Of a stretch of 64,000 nucleotides of DNA, positions 9,870 through 17,985 are shown in pieces. The notes beneath the pieces are model-generated. The model ran no database searches and was not told the DNA's origin. It saw nothing but the letters and a program-made list of their open reading frames with translations. The stretch comes from Legionella_C sp048541585 (lineage in GTDB: Bacteria; Pseudomonadota; Gammaproteobacteria; Legionellales; Legionellaceae), in the NCBI RefSeq assembly GCF_048541585.1, contig NZ_CP183303.1, positions 1,178,001 to 1,242,000 on the forward strand. The letters are read 5' to 3'. The position numbers and the translations under genes are program-made. Every line of letters starts with the position of its first letter. Positions within the stretch are counted from its first letter, which is position 1.

Positions 9870-10253
9870 TTAATAATACTCTGATGCGAGAGCAAATTGA
9901 TTTTGCTTATATAGAAAAAAGCTAGTTGTATAACCTGGCTTAATTAATTGCTCATCACCAATCAATGCTATATGTGGAAAGACATAGATTGGGATTTGTG
10001 GATTATCTAATGGTTTAAAGAGGGACTTAATTTCATTCACTGCTGTGCGAGTATAGCCAGAGTAGTGAATTGGTTTTGCTATATTAACAGACCAGCGCTG
10101 TATGGGTTTTTCAATACTTTGCTGGTAAAGCTCACTAACTGTTAGGCCACCTTCAGGTAAGGGTTGCGTTGATTTGACAGACGACGCACAAGCACTTAAA
10201 GCGAGGGCACTAGCGCAAACTAAAATCATGTAATGTTTGTTGTGACTGACCAT
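9870..10253 (-). CDS. Conjugative transfer lipoprotein (TIGR03751-like)
   Basis: About 119-127 residues depending on which start is used (ATG 10229 or GTG/ATG 10253). The leader ILVCASALALSAC ends in a textbook lipobox (LSAC), so the protein is expected to be lipidated and placed in the outer membrane. The mature part contains IPIYVFPHIALIG, shared by TraV-like lipoproteins of this operon class. The 5' end overlaps the TraB-like gene by 44 bases with the upstream start, or 20 with the inner start. It should form the outer-membrane core with the TraB- and TraK-like proteins. Confidence 0.85.
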   Translation of the reverse strand: MVSHNKHYMILVCASALALSACASSVKSTQPLPEGGLTVSELYQQSIEKPIQRWSVNIAKPIHYSGYTRTAVNEIKSLFKPLDNPQIPIYVFPHIALIGDEQLIKPGYTTSFFLYKQNQFALASEYY

Positions 10254-11532
10254 AATTTAATACTCTCCCGTTGACATCTTTATCGAGGTGAATGGTTTGG
10301 GTGATATGAAGTGATAACTGTGTAGGTTTATAACCGACCGGTGTTAAGAAGCTAGCTGGGACAAATACCATATCAAAGCTACCTTGAATGCGCTTTTCAA
10401 GCCACTCAGCGCCCTTTATAGAGCTTTGCGATAAGGCGCCGCCAAGCGCATAATTTCCCAATGAACCTGTTGGTGTATTAATACTGCCATTGACATTAGC
10501 GGTATAAGACATTTGCCATTGTGATAAGGCATTACCAAAGCCTTTCATAGCATCGGCAGTAACCATGGCTGTTAAAACTTGTGGGGCGTTAGTAAAATAT
10601 TGTCCTTTAATGCAAGGGTTACCAAATGCCGTAGTTAAATAGCCTAAACTCTCATTATTAATGAGATCTGCTGTGCCGGTCATCTGTTCTTTACCAACCG
10701 TTACAAAGTGGCCATCAGTAAAAACAAATAAAGCAGAGGTAACGTAAGCTCGTACACAGCTGATATTATCGAGAAAAGATCCAACCCCAATTGCATAGCC
10801 ATTTACTTTCATGCCAGAGATAGCTGGAGGAAGCGCAATACCATTAGCTGCCATTAAATCACCACGATTAATAATCGCAGAAAAAGGAAACAAAGGTTGC
10901 ATGAGTTTTCCTTCGACAGGAACTTCGCCGATTAAGGCAGAAAGTAAGGTGGTATGTCCTAAATCAGACCCTGCAGGAATGGTATAGTAAGGTATAGTGG
11001 TTTTTTCTTTCTGCTTTTTAGAGAAAGTCACTTTTTTAGTAATGGTTTTCTGCTTTGATCTAAGACGTTCCCAGTAAGCCAGCTCAGCCTGATTACTTTC
11101 TTGCTTCATCAATAGTTGGTCAACATCTTTAATCAACGTATCAGTTGATGATTTCGAGGCTTGAGAAGTTTCAATAGGATAGGATTCAGACCCTTTTTCA
11201 CTAGCTGATTTTAACGCCCGTATTTCCTCTTTTAATGTATTTAATTCTTCAATCAAGTGCGCATCAGGCGAGACTTGATTTTCTGAGGCTTTATCGTTTG
11301 CTGTTTGTTGCGCTTTCTCAAAAGACAATAATTTTTGCTCTGTTTCTTGTAAGCGGGCAGCAACATCGCGAATATTGTCATTAAATTGACTGGCAATTGC
11401 TTCATTAAAATTATTGGGATTCGCTGTTTGTTCATTAGCTGGCGTTACTGCATGATGATTGTTTAAGACTATTAAAGCAGTAATGCCAACTACACTTCCT
11501 GTTAGTACTTTTAGGCCTAAGTTTTTTGTCAT
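10210..11532 (-). CDS. traB: TraB/VirB10-like channel protein, PFL_4705 family
   Basis: 440 residues. One N-terminal membrane anchor (VLTGSVVGITALIVL) is followed by a long coiled-coil-prone stretch (about residues 40-165, rich in E, K, Q and A). A beta-rich C-terminal domain with IPAGSDLGHTTLLSALIGEV and the glycine-rich GSFLDNISCVRAYV then follows. This is the architecture of VirB10/TraB proteins that span the envelope. The start overlaps the TraK-like stop by 4 bases. The family (TIGR03752) is assigned from order and architecture. Confidence 0.87.
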   Translation of the reverse strand: MTKNLGLKVLTGSVVGITALIVLNNHHAVTPANEQTANPNNFNEAIASQFNDNIRDVAARLQETEQKLLSFEKAQQTANDKASENQVSPDAHLIEELNTLKEEIRALKSASEKGSESYPIETSQASKSSTDTLIKDVDQLLMKQESNQAELAYWERLRSKQKTITKKVTFSKKQKEKTTIPYYTIPAGSDLGHTTLLSALIGEVPVEGKLMQPLFPFSAIINRGDLMAANGIALPPAISGMKVNGYAIGVGSFLDNISCVRAYVTSALFVFTDGHFVTVGKEQMTGTADLINNESLGYLTTAFGNPCIKGQYFTNAPQVLTAMVTADAMKGFGNALSQWQMSYTANVNGSINTPTGSLGNYALGGALSQSSIKGAEWLEKRIQGSFDMVFVPASFLTPVGYKPTQLSLHITQTIHLDKDVNGRVLNYGQSQQTLHDFSLR

Positions 11533-12338
11533 CGCACAAATTCCTTATCTGCAGTAAAAGCATCATTGAAAGGGCGCTCGGAGACGAGGAATAAAGTGGT
11601 AGTATCATTTTCACCACGAGGTTCTAGTGTATTAGTAGGGTAAAAAGATGCTGTTTGCCAATGCCCGAGCAGGCGACGAGGATCTAAGGTAATTTCTTTC
11701 TTTAATAGGTTTTTTAGCTCAATTGCAGTGACATAAAGGCTTCCACCTTGCCACGAAATTAAGGGATAGGCTGCAACACTTGCCCCATAAACAAGGTTAA
11801 TTTTACGTTGTGTTTGCATGGGCACGCGATCAACGCCTTCTGGAATAATTAGAAGACGAGCTGGCGCGTAAAGAGATTGGATTGCAAAGCGAGTGAGTGT
11901 AACGGCGTTAAAATCAAAATCAACAGTATTGTCTATTTTGTCATGTTCACTATTATGACTTTCAAGTAGTACGTCAATCGGTTTTGTAGCTACAATATTT
12001 TCTGATGCAGATAAAGTTAAGATAATAACGTCGCCCTGTGGCATCAGTTGCACTAGCAAGCGCTGATTAGTAAAAGGTTCTTTAGCTTTTAAATAAAGGC
12101 TATCTTGTACTTTCAGTACAGCTATTTTTTCATCGGCTTCATTATCAACAATACTAATGGCTTGTGGAAAATGGATAAGCCGCTCTTCGTTTAAGGAGAG
12201 CGTTATGGGAATGGGTGTTTTATCCCAAAGAACATGGTCAGCATCGAGCGCAAATGTATTAATGCTACAAACTAACATCATTAAGGCAATTAAAAATTTA
12301 AATCGAATCATGTGATTTATTCTCCAGGGGGTTAGCAA
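11529..12338 (-). CDS. TraK-like secretin-type protein, PFL_4704 family
   Basis: 269 residues with a signal peptide (FKFLIALMMLVCSINTFALD). The in-frame ATG at 12311 (IRFKFLIAL) is a likely true start, since it puts the leader at the N-terminus. The mature protein is beta-rich with the ending RPFNDAFTADKEFVR. It matches the TraK/VirB9-like member of GI-T4SS operons (TIGR03749), expected to form the outer-membrane core with TraB and the lipoprotein. It overlaps both neighbours, typical of this tightly packed operon. Confidence 0.83.
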   Translation of the reverse strand: MLTPWRINHMIRFKFLIALMMLVCSINTFALDADHVLWDKTPIPITLSLNEERLIHFPQAISIVDNEADEKIAVLKVQDSLYLKAKEPFTNQRLLVQLMPQGDVIILTLSASENIVATKPIDVLLESHNSEHDKIDNTVDFDFNAVTLTRFAIQSLYAPARLLIIPEGVDRVPMQTQRKINLVYGASVAAYPLISWQGGSLYVTAIELKNLLKKEITLDPRRLLGHWQTASFYPTNTLEPRGENDTTTLFLVSERPFNDAFTADKEFVR

Positions 12339-12963
12339 GCAGGTCTTCTATTAATTTTTCAGGTTGAGTGTAGCCATCTAGTGCTAATTGGAATGGATTC
12401 TCGAGACGAGATAAATTAACTTTAACAACACGTACGTGGTAGTCGACTACTTTATCAGCGATAACAACCGGACTATTATTCTTTAGGCGTTGTGTAATCC
12501 GTAAAACAAGGTGTACTTCCCAGGTATTATTACCAAGCGGTTTAACATCACCATTTTCAATAAAGCGATAAAGACTTGCTACTTGTGTCCTATTAAATAA
12601 CTGGGCATCTTTATAAGCTTTAAGCGTTTGATCTAGAAGCTTGCGGTGTCGGGTTGTAAAATAATAGTGAAAACCGGCAAGATTAGTAGAAAATTCTTTT
12701 TTGCCACCATTTGACCACGTGTTTAAAGCTGGCATAAGGGTCGCTACAAATCCATGAACATACTCTGCTGGAATATGTTCTGCTTTGATAAGTCCGCCAT
12801 TAGCTGCCATGCTAGGCGAAAGCCAGAATTCATAGCGTTTTGGTAAGGAGTAAAGCGTGATAATCAGCCCTAAAATTATCACCAGCAATGAGGCAGTGAA
12901 GGCTAGCATTAAGCGATTTAGTTGATTTAGGCTGTCAATTTTTTGCCAATATTTAAACATCAT
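12298..12963 (-). CDS. TraE-like inner-membrane protein, PFL_4703 family
   Basis: 221 residues. A single N-terminal membrane helix (LMLAFTASLLVIILGLIITLY) leads into a periplasmic domain with YYFTTRHRKLLDQTLKAY. This is the usual form of TraE/VirB5-8-like subunits of the GI-T4SS (TIGR03746 family by recollection). It overlaps the preceding TraL-like gene by 11 bases and the following gene by about 40. Confidence 0.83.
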   Translation of the reverse strand: MMFKYWQKIDSLNQLNRLMLAFTASLLVIILGLIITLYSLPKRYEFWLSPSMAANGGLIKAEHIPAEYVHGFVATLMPALNTWSNGGKKEFSTNLAGFHYYFTTRHRKLLDQTLKAYKDAQLFNRTQVASLYRFIENGDVKPLGNNTWEVHLVLRITQRLKNNSPVVIADKVVDYHVRVVKVNLSRLENPFQLALDGYTQPEKLIEDLLANPLENKSHDSI

Positions 12964-13318
12964 GTTGATCTACCAATTTACTTGTTTGCCAGACACCTTG
13001 ATAGTAAAGATAAGGTGAGCGTTTAAGACCTAACCGTATAAAAAGAAGAAGTGTTTTTTTCATGACATAACCATATGGTTTGCCTGCTTTGACATGAGCA
13101 ATCCATTTAGGAATAATGGTTATTGCTAAAATGAACCCCAATAAAAAACCGACGCATCCTAAAGCCAGTGGATAGCCTAAAAGTAAACCAATAAAAACTA
13201 ATAACAGACTTGATGTTGGCGTCGCTATTAAAACTATCCAAAATAATTCACGTAAGCTTAGCCCTTTATAGGCCTCATAATCGTGAGATAGATGTCTTGA
13301 GGAAGGTCGGTTTATCAT
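12953..13318 (-). CDS. TraL-like membrane protein (TIGR03750-like)
   Basis: 121 residues. Two adjacent hydrophobic segments (LFWIVLIATPTSSLLLVFIG and the following GYPLALGCVGFLLGFIL) are followed by a basic cytoplasmic tail (KWIAHVKAGKPYGYVMKK). The tail motif KPxGYxxKK is typical of the TraL-like conjugative transfer region protein TIGR03750. It sits between the pilin-like and TraE-like genes as expected and should anchor pilus assembly in the inner membrane. Confidence 0.85.
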   Translation of the reverse strand: MINRPSSRHLSHDYEAYKGLSLRELFWIVLIATPTSSLLLVFIGLLLGYPLALGCVGFLLGFILAITIIPKWIAHVKAGKPYGYVMKKTLLLFIRLGLKRSPYLYYQGVWQTSKLVDQHDV

Positions 13319-13325
13319 ATTGGCC

Positions 13326-13712
13326 TTAAATTTTAAATTTAGTGATCATGAGATAGCCGACATAACCCGCAACGATACTTATAGCGAGGTAGGTAATGCC
13401 CATAACGGCAAACATGCCGAATGACACCATTGACCCATCGTTCTTTTTAGCTTCTTCTATGCCATGTTGCACAGTAGTGATGAATTTAATGAAGCTAATA
13501 ACAGATGCAATAAAGAGTAATAGACCTAGACCTTGTTTGACGTAGTTACTAGTAACAGTCATCAAACTTTTATTACCATCGCTGATGTCATCTGCATTAG
13601 CTACTTTAGGAAACCAATTATCGGCTAGTAACGCTGGTGCATAATTTAAGCTGATAAAGCCGAGGCTTAGTCGCTGTGTCCATTGCCTTAATTGGCTGAG
13701 TTGATTTTTCAT
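13326..13712 (-). CDS. Pilin-like conjugation membrane protein, PFL_4702 family
   Basis: 128 residues. An N-terminal leader (about 1-35, ending near LLADNW) is followed by a short exposed region and two hydrophobic helices (LGLLLFIASVISFIKFITTV; MFAVMGITYLAISIVAGYVG). The fold resembles processed TraA-type pilins. By operon position it is the TIGR03745 family and a candidate major pilin or pilus-base component. The start is 2 bases after the stop of the PFL_4701-like gene. Confidence 0.8.
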   Translation of the reverse strand: MKNQLSQLRQWTQRLSLGFISLNYAPALLADNWFPKVANADDISDGNKSLMTVTSNYVKQGLGLLLFIASVISFIKFITTVQHGIEEAKKNDGSMVSFGMFAVMGITYLAISIVAGYVGYLMITKFKI

Positions 13713-13714
13713 AG

Positions 13715-13978
13715 TTAATTCCCCTTAACGATTAAAATGAGTATAAAAAGACACAGTCCTATGACTAAACGCACAAGGCGTGAGCCAAGAACAATGAGGA
13801 ATCCTTCTTGCGCTTTTTCAGCGCTATCCATGAAATAATTAATGCACCAAATGACAGCGATAATGGTGAGCATAATAGCGATAAAGCGAATGCAACTTGA
13901 GAAAGTGCTAGCAGTTATATCACCGGTAGCTTGTCTGAAACTTTCTGTAAATGTCTTCGCAATATCTACTTTGTTCAT
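13715..13978 (-). CDS. Small conjugation membrane protein, PFL_4701 family
   Basis: 87 residues. After an amphipathic N-terminus (AKTFTESFRQATGD) there are two hydrophobic helices (FIAIMLTIIAVIWCINYFM; LVRLVIGLCLFILILIV). Small two-helix proteins of the TIGR03758 family are found at exactly this place, next to the pilin-like gene and the RAQPRD gene. Gaps to the neighbours are 2 bases. The role is probably pilin-like or in pilus assembly. Confidence 0.8.
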   Translation of the reverse strand: MNKVDIAKTFTESFRQATGDITASTFSSCIRFIAIMLTIIAVIWCINYFMDSAEKAQEGFLIVLGSRLVRLVIGLCLFILILIVKGN

Positions 13979-13980
13979 GC

Positions 13981-14304
13981 CTATCTTCCTATAAAGTCAA
14001 GCGCTAATGGCTTAACTGTTTTAGGTTCTATTGCTGGTTTGTTAATGTAGTCAATTAGCGTGTTGCGAATTTCTAATAAATCCTGGCGTAAGCCGGGATG
14101 GAAATTGCCATCAGCGCTCTTAAAAGAATCAATATGAAATTGTAGGCGATTTGTAGGATCTACTTCCTTTTCTGCTTCATCTAGCAAAGGCATAATGGCA
14201 TTAATTTGGTTAATTACGCGCACTAAAATCTGATTTAACGCTGCTTCACTCGCATACAGACAGGAATTAAATGTCAGCGCAAAGAATAAAAGCCAATATT
14301 TCAT
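13981..14304 (-). CDS. RAQPRD-family integrating conjugative element protein
   Basis: 107 residues with a cleavable signal peptide (KYWLLFFALTFNSCLYASEA), so it is periplasmic. The mature part is a short helical protein with VRVINQINAIMPLLDEAE and DPTNRLQFHIDSFKSA. This matches the RAQPRD family pattern (conserved leucine/alanine helices, then DPxxRxxFxYxxLxxD). Lying next to the PFL_4701-like gene supports this. Its molecular role is unknown even in the family. Confidence 0.82.
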   Translation of the reverse strand: MKYWLLFFALTFNSCLYASEAALNQILVRVINQINAIMPLLDEAEKEVDPTNRLQFHIDSFKSADGNFHPGLRQDLLEIRNTLIDYINKPAIEPKTVKPLALDFIGR

Positions 14305-14312
14305 TTCATCTC

Positions 14313-15011
14313 CTATAAATACTTTTTAAAACGGCTAGCGGTTATTGAGACAATTACACTCAAAAAAATACTGACAGGTACAAAAACCAATGCAGGATTC
14401 ACACTAATAGGCATAGCTAGCCATAATGCTAAAAGCAGCAGTAAACCGTGTCTAAAATAGTGATTTAAGCGGTGAAAAACATAAGATGATTCTCGCCCAA
14501 GAGATGCTGTGCGAATGGCGCGTTGATTTAATCCATCAACTAAACCGGCTGTTGTAGCCATAGCGAACAGAGGAATGCTTGCAACTAAAATCATGACCTT
14601 AACGTATATTACAGCGGTGGTTATACAGATAAGGCTCCAGATTTGTTGGACTACTTGAAATACATTTATAAAAAGATCATCAAGATCAGAATCTGCATGA
14701 GTCAGCAGGTTATCAAATTCACTTTTTATAAATATACCTGTACTTTCTATTTTTTTAGTTAATTTTTGTGTAGGTATGCTTTTTACTTTAGAGTCAATGT
14801 AGTTAGCAATTGAAGCATCATTAAACTCTGAAACGGCAGAAGACTGCTGGCTAGCCAGTTTGTAAATACGTTGCCAAGCTGTATTAAAATCATTTAATCC
14901 CCAAAGGCTTAAACTCCAGCCTAATAAAATTAACCAACCTAGAAAAATAAGTAAAAGTAGGTTGAACACCATTCTTTTTGAACGCTTTTGTTTAACCTTT
15001 TCTACTGCCAT
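14313..15011 (-). CDS. Conjugation membrane protein, PFL_4697 family
   Basis: 232 residues. One N-terminal membrane helix (MVFNLLLLIFLGWLILLGWS) is followed by a soluble segment (about 45-120) and three or four C-terminal helices (about 125-225). This matches TIGR03747 membrane proteins of PFGI-1-type elements. It overlaps the upstream PFL_4695-like gene by 10 bases. It probably belongs to the inner-membrane part of the channel. Confidence 0.82.
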   Translation of the reverse strand: MAVEKVKQKRSKRMVFNLLLLIFLGWLILLGWSLSLWGLNDFNTAWQRIYKLASQQSSAVSEFNDASIANYIDSKVKSIPTQKLTKKIESTGIFIKSEFDNLLTHADSDLDDLFINVFQVVQQIWSLICITTAVIYVKVMILVASIPLFAMATTAGLVDGLNQRAIRTASLGRESSYVFHRLNHYFRHGLLLLLALWLAMPISVNPALVFVPVSIFLSVIVSITASRFKKYL

Positions 15012-15442
15012 ATTTCATCCTCATGAGCAATAAAGGGGTAATGACTTTCATGAAACATAATCAGCAGTTCATCAACGTTAGCAGGTAAGAGCGGGGCTTT
15101 AATTAAGCGTTGAAACTCCTCCAAGCGGTTAGAGTTATCAATGTTGGTTATAAATCCAATAGCATGCTTTTCTTCTAATTCATGGGCATGTTCTTTAAGC
15201 CAATTAAATGAGAAAGGATCGCCACCGAGAATAAAAAGAGGTTGAGAAAGATGAGTAAGATCTATTTTTCGTCGCTTAATATGACCTACCTGGGCTTGGC
15301 TATTTATAGGTAGTCGAGCATCTAGTTTTTCCTCTAATTCTAGAGATTCAGCACTAAGCTGAGTTTGTATTGTTTCTGTTTGATGGCTAAAGCAAACAGT
15401 TGCTATTAATAAGCTGCCTACAAATAAAGACTTTGTTTTCAT
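15002..15442 (-). CDS. Conjugation protein, PFL_4695 family (DUF2859-like)
   Basis: 146 residues with a signal peptide (MKTKSLFVGSLLIATVCFSH). The mature domain has PLFILGGDPFSFNWLKEHAH, then AIGFITNIDNSNRLEEFQ and ends HYPFIAHEDEIWQ. This is the recognisable order of the TIGR03765/DUF2859 family (PlfvlGxDxxSxxWL ... GxV ... hYPv). The role is unknown; periplasmic location is inferred from the leader. The start abuts the stop of the preceding gene. Confidence 0.88.
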   Translation of the reverse strand: MKTKSLFVGSLLIATVCFSHQTETIQTQLSAESLELEEKLDARLPINSQAQVGHIKRRKIDLTHLSQPLFILGGDPFSFNWLKEHAHELEEKHAIGFITNIDNSNRLEEFQRLIKAPLLPANVDELLIMFHESHYPFIAHEDEIWQ

Positions 15443-16282
15443 TTAAAATTTCCCTAAGTCGACAATATTGGATTTGCCATTTTTTGCTAGAAGTAATAAA
15501 GGTGTGAATTTATTTTTTATCTGAAGGGCATCAAAATTTAGATCACCATGGTTAAGGGTAATACGACCACTATTGACTAATTGCTGTGATAGTTGGTGCT
15601 GGTTAGCCCATAATTGAATCGCCGCATCATCACTTTTTAATAACATGATGTGTAAGTAAGTATTAGGCGTACTATTGATTACATCGATAATGCTTAAAAT
15701 AATACTTACAACTGAATCCTCAGGCTTAATAAAGAAATATAATATATCGCCTTGGCTTAATTGTACGGGCTTATGTGCATAGGGTGAGTAGGGCGTTGGA
15801 TCAAAATTTCCAACGATGGGAATATTAGCAAAAAGTTTATTATAAGCTTTATAAAAAGCATTATTCCAAGCAATATTTTTTGCTACTTTTTGAGCTTCTT
15901 GTTCTGCTGCAAGTGTTGCAAAATGATTACGTTCTATCTCATTACGAGCATTAATACCTAGAATGTCTAAGGGAGTTAAATTTAATCCTTTGTAATAGAG
16001 CTGACTTCTATTTTGCATTAGAAGTACGTAACGTTTTTCTTCTTCCAATGTCAAACCCCAAACTTTAGCTTCATGTATTTGGTTAGGATTTAAAACAAGT
16101 TCATTAATATTTTGATCAGAGGTTATGTCTTCTTGATTGATAGTTAAACCGGCGCGAGCTAACGTTTGATCTTGTATGGTCAATGGATTTAAATTTTCAG
16201 AGCTAAAGCCGGGAATAAGCAGTTCAGCTTGTGCTGTTTGATTTATTAGCCAGAGGAGCAACAGAATTTTATTTCTAACCAT
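15443..16282 (-). CDS. Conjugation protein, PFL_4693 family (TIGR03759-like)
   Basis: About 279 residues from MVRNKILLLL (16282). That start puts the signal peptide (IRNK-type basic end, LLLLWLINQTAQA) at the N-terminus; an ATG at 16303 is also in frame. The mature protein contains WGLTLEEEKRYVLLMQNRS and YYKGLNLTPLDILGINA. These are typical of the PFL_4693 family, whose members place a 'wgLt..Ey.rY..lm.g.r..w....dPi..LGi.A' block near the N-terminus. The family is confident; the function is unknown. Confidence 0.87.
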   Translation of the reverse strand: MVRNKILLLLWLINQTAQAELLIPGFSSENLNPLTIQDQTLARAGLTINQEDITSDQNINELVLNPNQIHEAKVWGLTLEEEKRYVLLMQNRSQLYYKGLNLTPLDILGINARNEIERNHFATLAAEQEAQKVAKNIAWNNAFYKAYNKLFANIPIVGNFDPTPYSPYAHKPVQLSQGDILYFFIKPEDSVVSIILSIIDVINSTPNTYLHIMLLKSDDAAIQLWANQHQLSQQLVNSGRITLNHGDLNFDALQIKNKFTPLLLLAKNGKSNIVDLGKF

Positions 16283-16895
16283 GCTGCTCTCCACTTTCAT
16301 CAAGCTTCACAACAACATGTTCTTTATTTTTATTTTCAAACTCAACGCATTGCTTACCAAAATCAATATGTAAAACATGCCAACCTGCTAATGAATCCCC
16401 TTTTTCTAAAGGAACTGTTTTGTAGTCATAAGATACATTTATAAGATTAACATGTTGGATGTTATCAATACTTATAAGTTGGAAAGGTAGAGCAGAGATA
16501 GGAAGATAGTGAATAGGATTTTGTTTCTTATCTAAGGAGTTTACGACCTGATGGATATTTTCTAATTGTTTTGCTACCTCATTGCGATTATTAGTTAGCA
16601 ATTGATATTGATTAATTTGGCTTTCACCATTAACTTTAAGCTGATCGATTTTGGTTGTTAATATATCTAGCTCTTGATTTAATGAGGTTAAATCAATTTT
16701 TTCACTTGGCTGCTTTAATTGCTGGTCGATACTGTTAAGCTGCGATTGAATATCGTTTAAGATAATCGTTGTAATTCGAGTGTTCTTATTAATTGCTTCG
16801 CTTTTATTTTTAATGACCAGGCCTTCACTAGCAAAAAGAATCATTAAAGTGATAAAGGCTAAATGTTTATTAATGCATTTCTTAAAGTAAATCAT
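16275..16895 (-). CDS. Membrane-anchored coiled-coil protein of the conjugation operon
   Basis: 206 residues. A single N-terminal anchor (HLAFITLMILFASEGLVI) is followed by a coiled-coil-like stretch (about 35-120, rich in Q, N, L and I) and a small C-terminal beta domain (about 125-206). The C-terminal part (VPLEKGDSLAGWHVLHIDFG) looks like the GspC/PilP-type periplasmic fold. That would fit a bridge between inner- and outer-membrane parts, but it is a structural guess. It overlaps the PFL_4693-like gene slightly and follows pilL by 2 bases. Confidence 0.7.
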   Translation of the reverse strand: MIYFKKCINKHLAFITLMILFASEGLVIKNKSEAINKNTRITTIILNDIQSQLNSIDQQLKQPSEKIDLTSLNQELDILTTKIDQLKVNGESQINQYQLLTNNRNEVAKQLENIHQVVNSLDKKQNPIHYLPISALPFQLISIDNIQHVNLINVSYDYKTVPLEKGDSLAGWHVLHIDFGKQCVEFENKNKEHVVVKLDESGEQHG

Positions 16896-16897
16896 AT

Positions 16898-17335
16898 TTA
16901 ACCCTTCAACTGATGTTTAATGGTTTGTTGATAAGCAGGTTTTAATTGAAAATTAACTTCGCGTTGTAAATGATCTTCTAGCAGGCTAAACACTTGTGCT
17001 CCAACTAATATTTCTAATCCTTCCTTTACAGAAATAGGGCCTAAATTTCTTTGAGTTTGTGGTAGCTTCTTACCCATTAAAGTTTTTAATATACTGGGTT
17101 GTTTCTCTTTAGGTGCTAGCGTGTAACCTGAATATTGCAGCCAGTACTCGACTGCATCAGCGATCGTTCTAATATCCTGCGAGAATCGTATTTGCTGTAT
17201 TGCAAGAAGAGGATTAATTTGTGCAGGTAATGGTTTATTAGCAACAGTTGTGTATCGATTAATTTGACTAACATTGGCAGCTTGAGCCATTAAGGCAACT
17301 AAGCTCAATGAAATAAGTATGAAGATTTTAAACAT
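16898..17335 (-). CDS. pilL: PilL-like conjugative transfer region protein (TIGR03748-like)
   Basis: About 145 residues. The ATG at 17335 follows GGAG by 7 bases and opens a signal peptide (FKIFILISLSLVALMAQAA). The mature part, with RTIADAVEYWLQYSGYTL and GPISVKEGLEILVG, fits the small secretin-associated PilL domain of PFGI-1-type islands. It is the first structural gene after csrT, with a strong hairpin in its leader. It may belong to the thin-pilus or outer-membrane part of the machine. Confidence 0.82.
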   Translation of the reverse strand: MFKIFILISLSLVALMAQAANVSQINRYTTVANKPLPAQINPLLAIQQIRFSQDIRTIADAVEYWLQYSGYTLAPKEKQPSILKTLMGKKLPQTQRNLGPISVKEGLEILVGAQVFSLLEDHLQREVNFQLKPAYQQTIKHQLKG

Positions 17336-17346
17336 ACACAAACTCC

Positions 17347-17366
17347 AGCCGGGCTGATGCCCGGTT
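17347..17366 (-). promoter_or_regulatory. GC-rich hairpin in the pilL leader, between csrT and the T4SS operon
   Basis: CCGGGC (17349-17354) pairs perfectly with GCCCGG (17359-17364) around a TGAT loop, extended by a G-U and an A-U pair. On the coding (minus) strand the stem is followed directly by CTGGAG, the pilL ribosome binding site with a GGA core. There is no T-run, so it is not a simple terminator. A hairpin beside a GGA-containing ribosome site, next to a CsrA-family gene, could be a translational control site; that is inference. Confidence 0.5.
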
Positions 17367-17368
17367 AT

Positions 17369-17578
17369 CTAATTTGGTTTAGTTGATATTTCTGGTGTAG
17401 CTATTAGTTGTAGACTCTCCCTTTTTTTAAGAAAAATCTCCTTGCGATCAACATCGATATGCTTAGGGGCTTTAATACCTACAGCGATATTCCCTCTACG
17501 AATATATAAAATCTTAATTTCTATTTGACCTTTGTCGATTAGAATTTGTTCACCAATTCGGCGGGTAAGAATAAGCAT
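17369..17578 (-). CDS. csrT: CsrA-family RNA-binding regulator (CsrT/LvrC)
   Basis: 69 residues beginning MLILTRRIGEQILID, the standard CsrA start. RGNIAVGIKAPKHIDVDRKEI follows as the central and C-terminal strand region. CsrA proteins bind GGA motifs in mRNA leaders and change translation or stability. In Legionella ICEs a csrA-like gene (csrT, also called lvrC) heads the GI-T4SS region after lvrA and lvrB, as here. Its likely job is to control conjugation genes rather than host metabolism. Start site AGGAG is well placed. Confidence 0.93.
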   Translation of the reverse strand: MLILTRRIGEQILIDKGQIEIKILYIRRGNIAVGIKAPKHIDVDRKEIFLKKRESLQLIATPEISTKPN

Positions 17579-17592
17579 GAAACTCTCCTTAA

Positions 17593-17985
17593 TTAACCTT
17601 TTAAAATGTCTAACATGGCTTTAATGTTTAATTCAGCTGCTTCTAGAAAGGCTTGCTTATCAAATTCTTCGACTGATTTGCGAAATATATTTTTTTGAGA
17701 AATTGATTTGCAGCATTCAATAAATTGCGGCAATGTAGGTGGAAAGTGATGGCGCTCACGAAATATCAGTAAGGCATCTCTAATAGTTCGATTATCAAAA
17801 CGCTGTAAAGCAGAAGACCATTCTTTTTTAGTAACTGTGAGTGCATGTTCACTTTGAAAGCTACTCCACCAGATATAGCCATAAATAGCACCTAGGCGAG
17901 TAAATAGTGTATCTATACGTTTATCTTGTATTTCAGTTTTTTCTGAGGAGAAAGACATTTTCTGGATTTGATCGTCTTGGCTCAT
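17593..17985 (-). CDS. lvrB: LvrB-like protein of the ICE regulatory block
   Basis: About 130 residues if started at ATG 17985; ATGs at 18075 and 17958 are also in frame, and all of these overlap the 3' end of lvrA. The body contains RLGAIYGYIWWSSFQSE, KKEWSSALQRFDNRTIRDAL and FPPTLPQFIECCKS. The 'W...L..f....i..al......fPPtl.eF...c' pattern recalls phage replication P-like loaders, and fits a partner of the O-like lvrA. The name is from gene order with csrT; the replication role is inferred. Confidence 0.72.
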   Translation of the reverse strand: MSQDDQIQKMSFSSEKTEIQDKRIDTLFTRLGAIYGYIWWSSFQSEHALTVTKKEWSSALQRFDNRTIRDALLIFRERHHFPPTLPQFIECCKSISQKNIFRKSVEEFDKQAFLEAAELNIKAMLDILKG

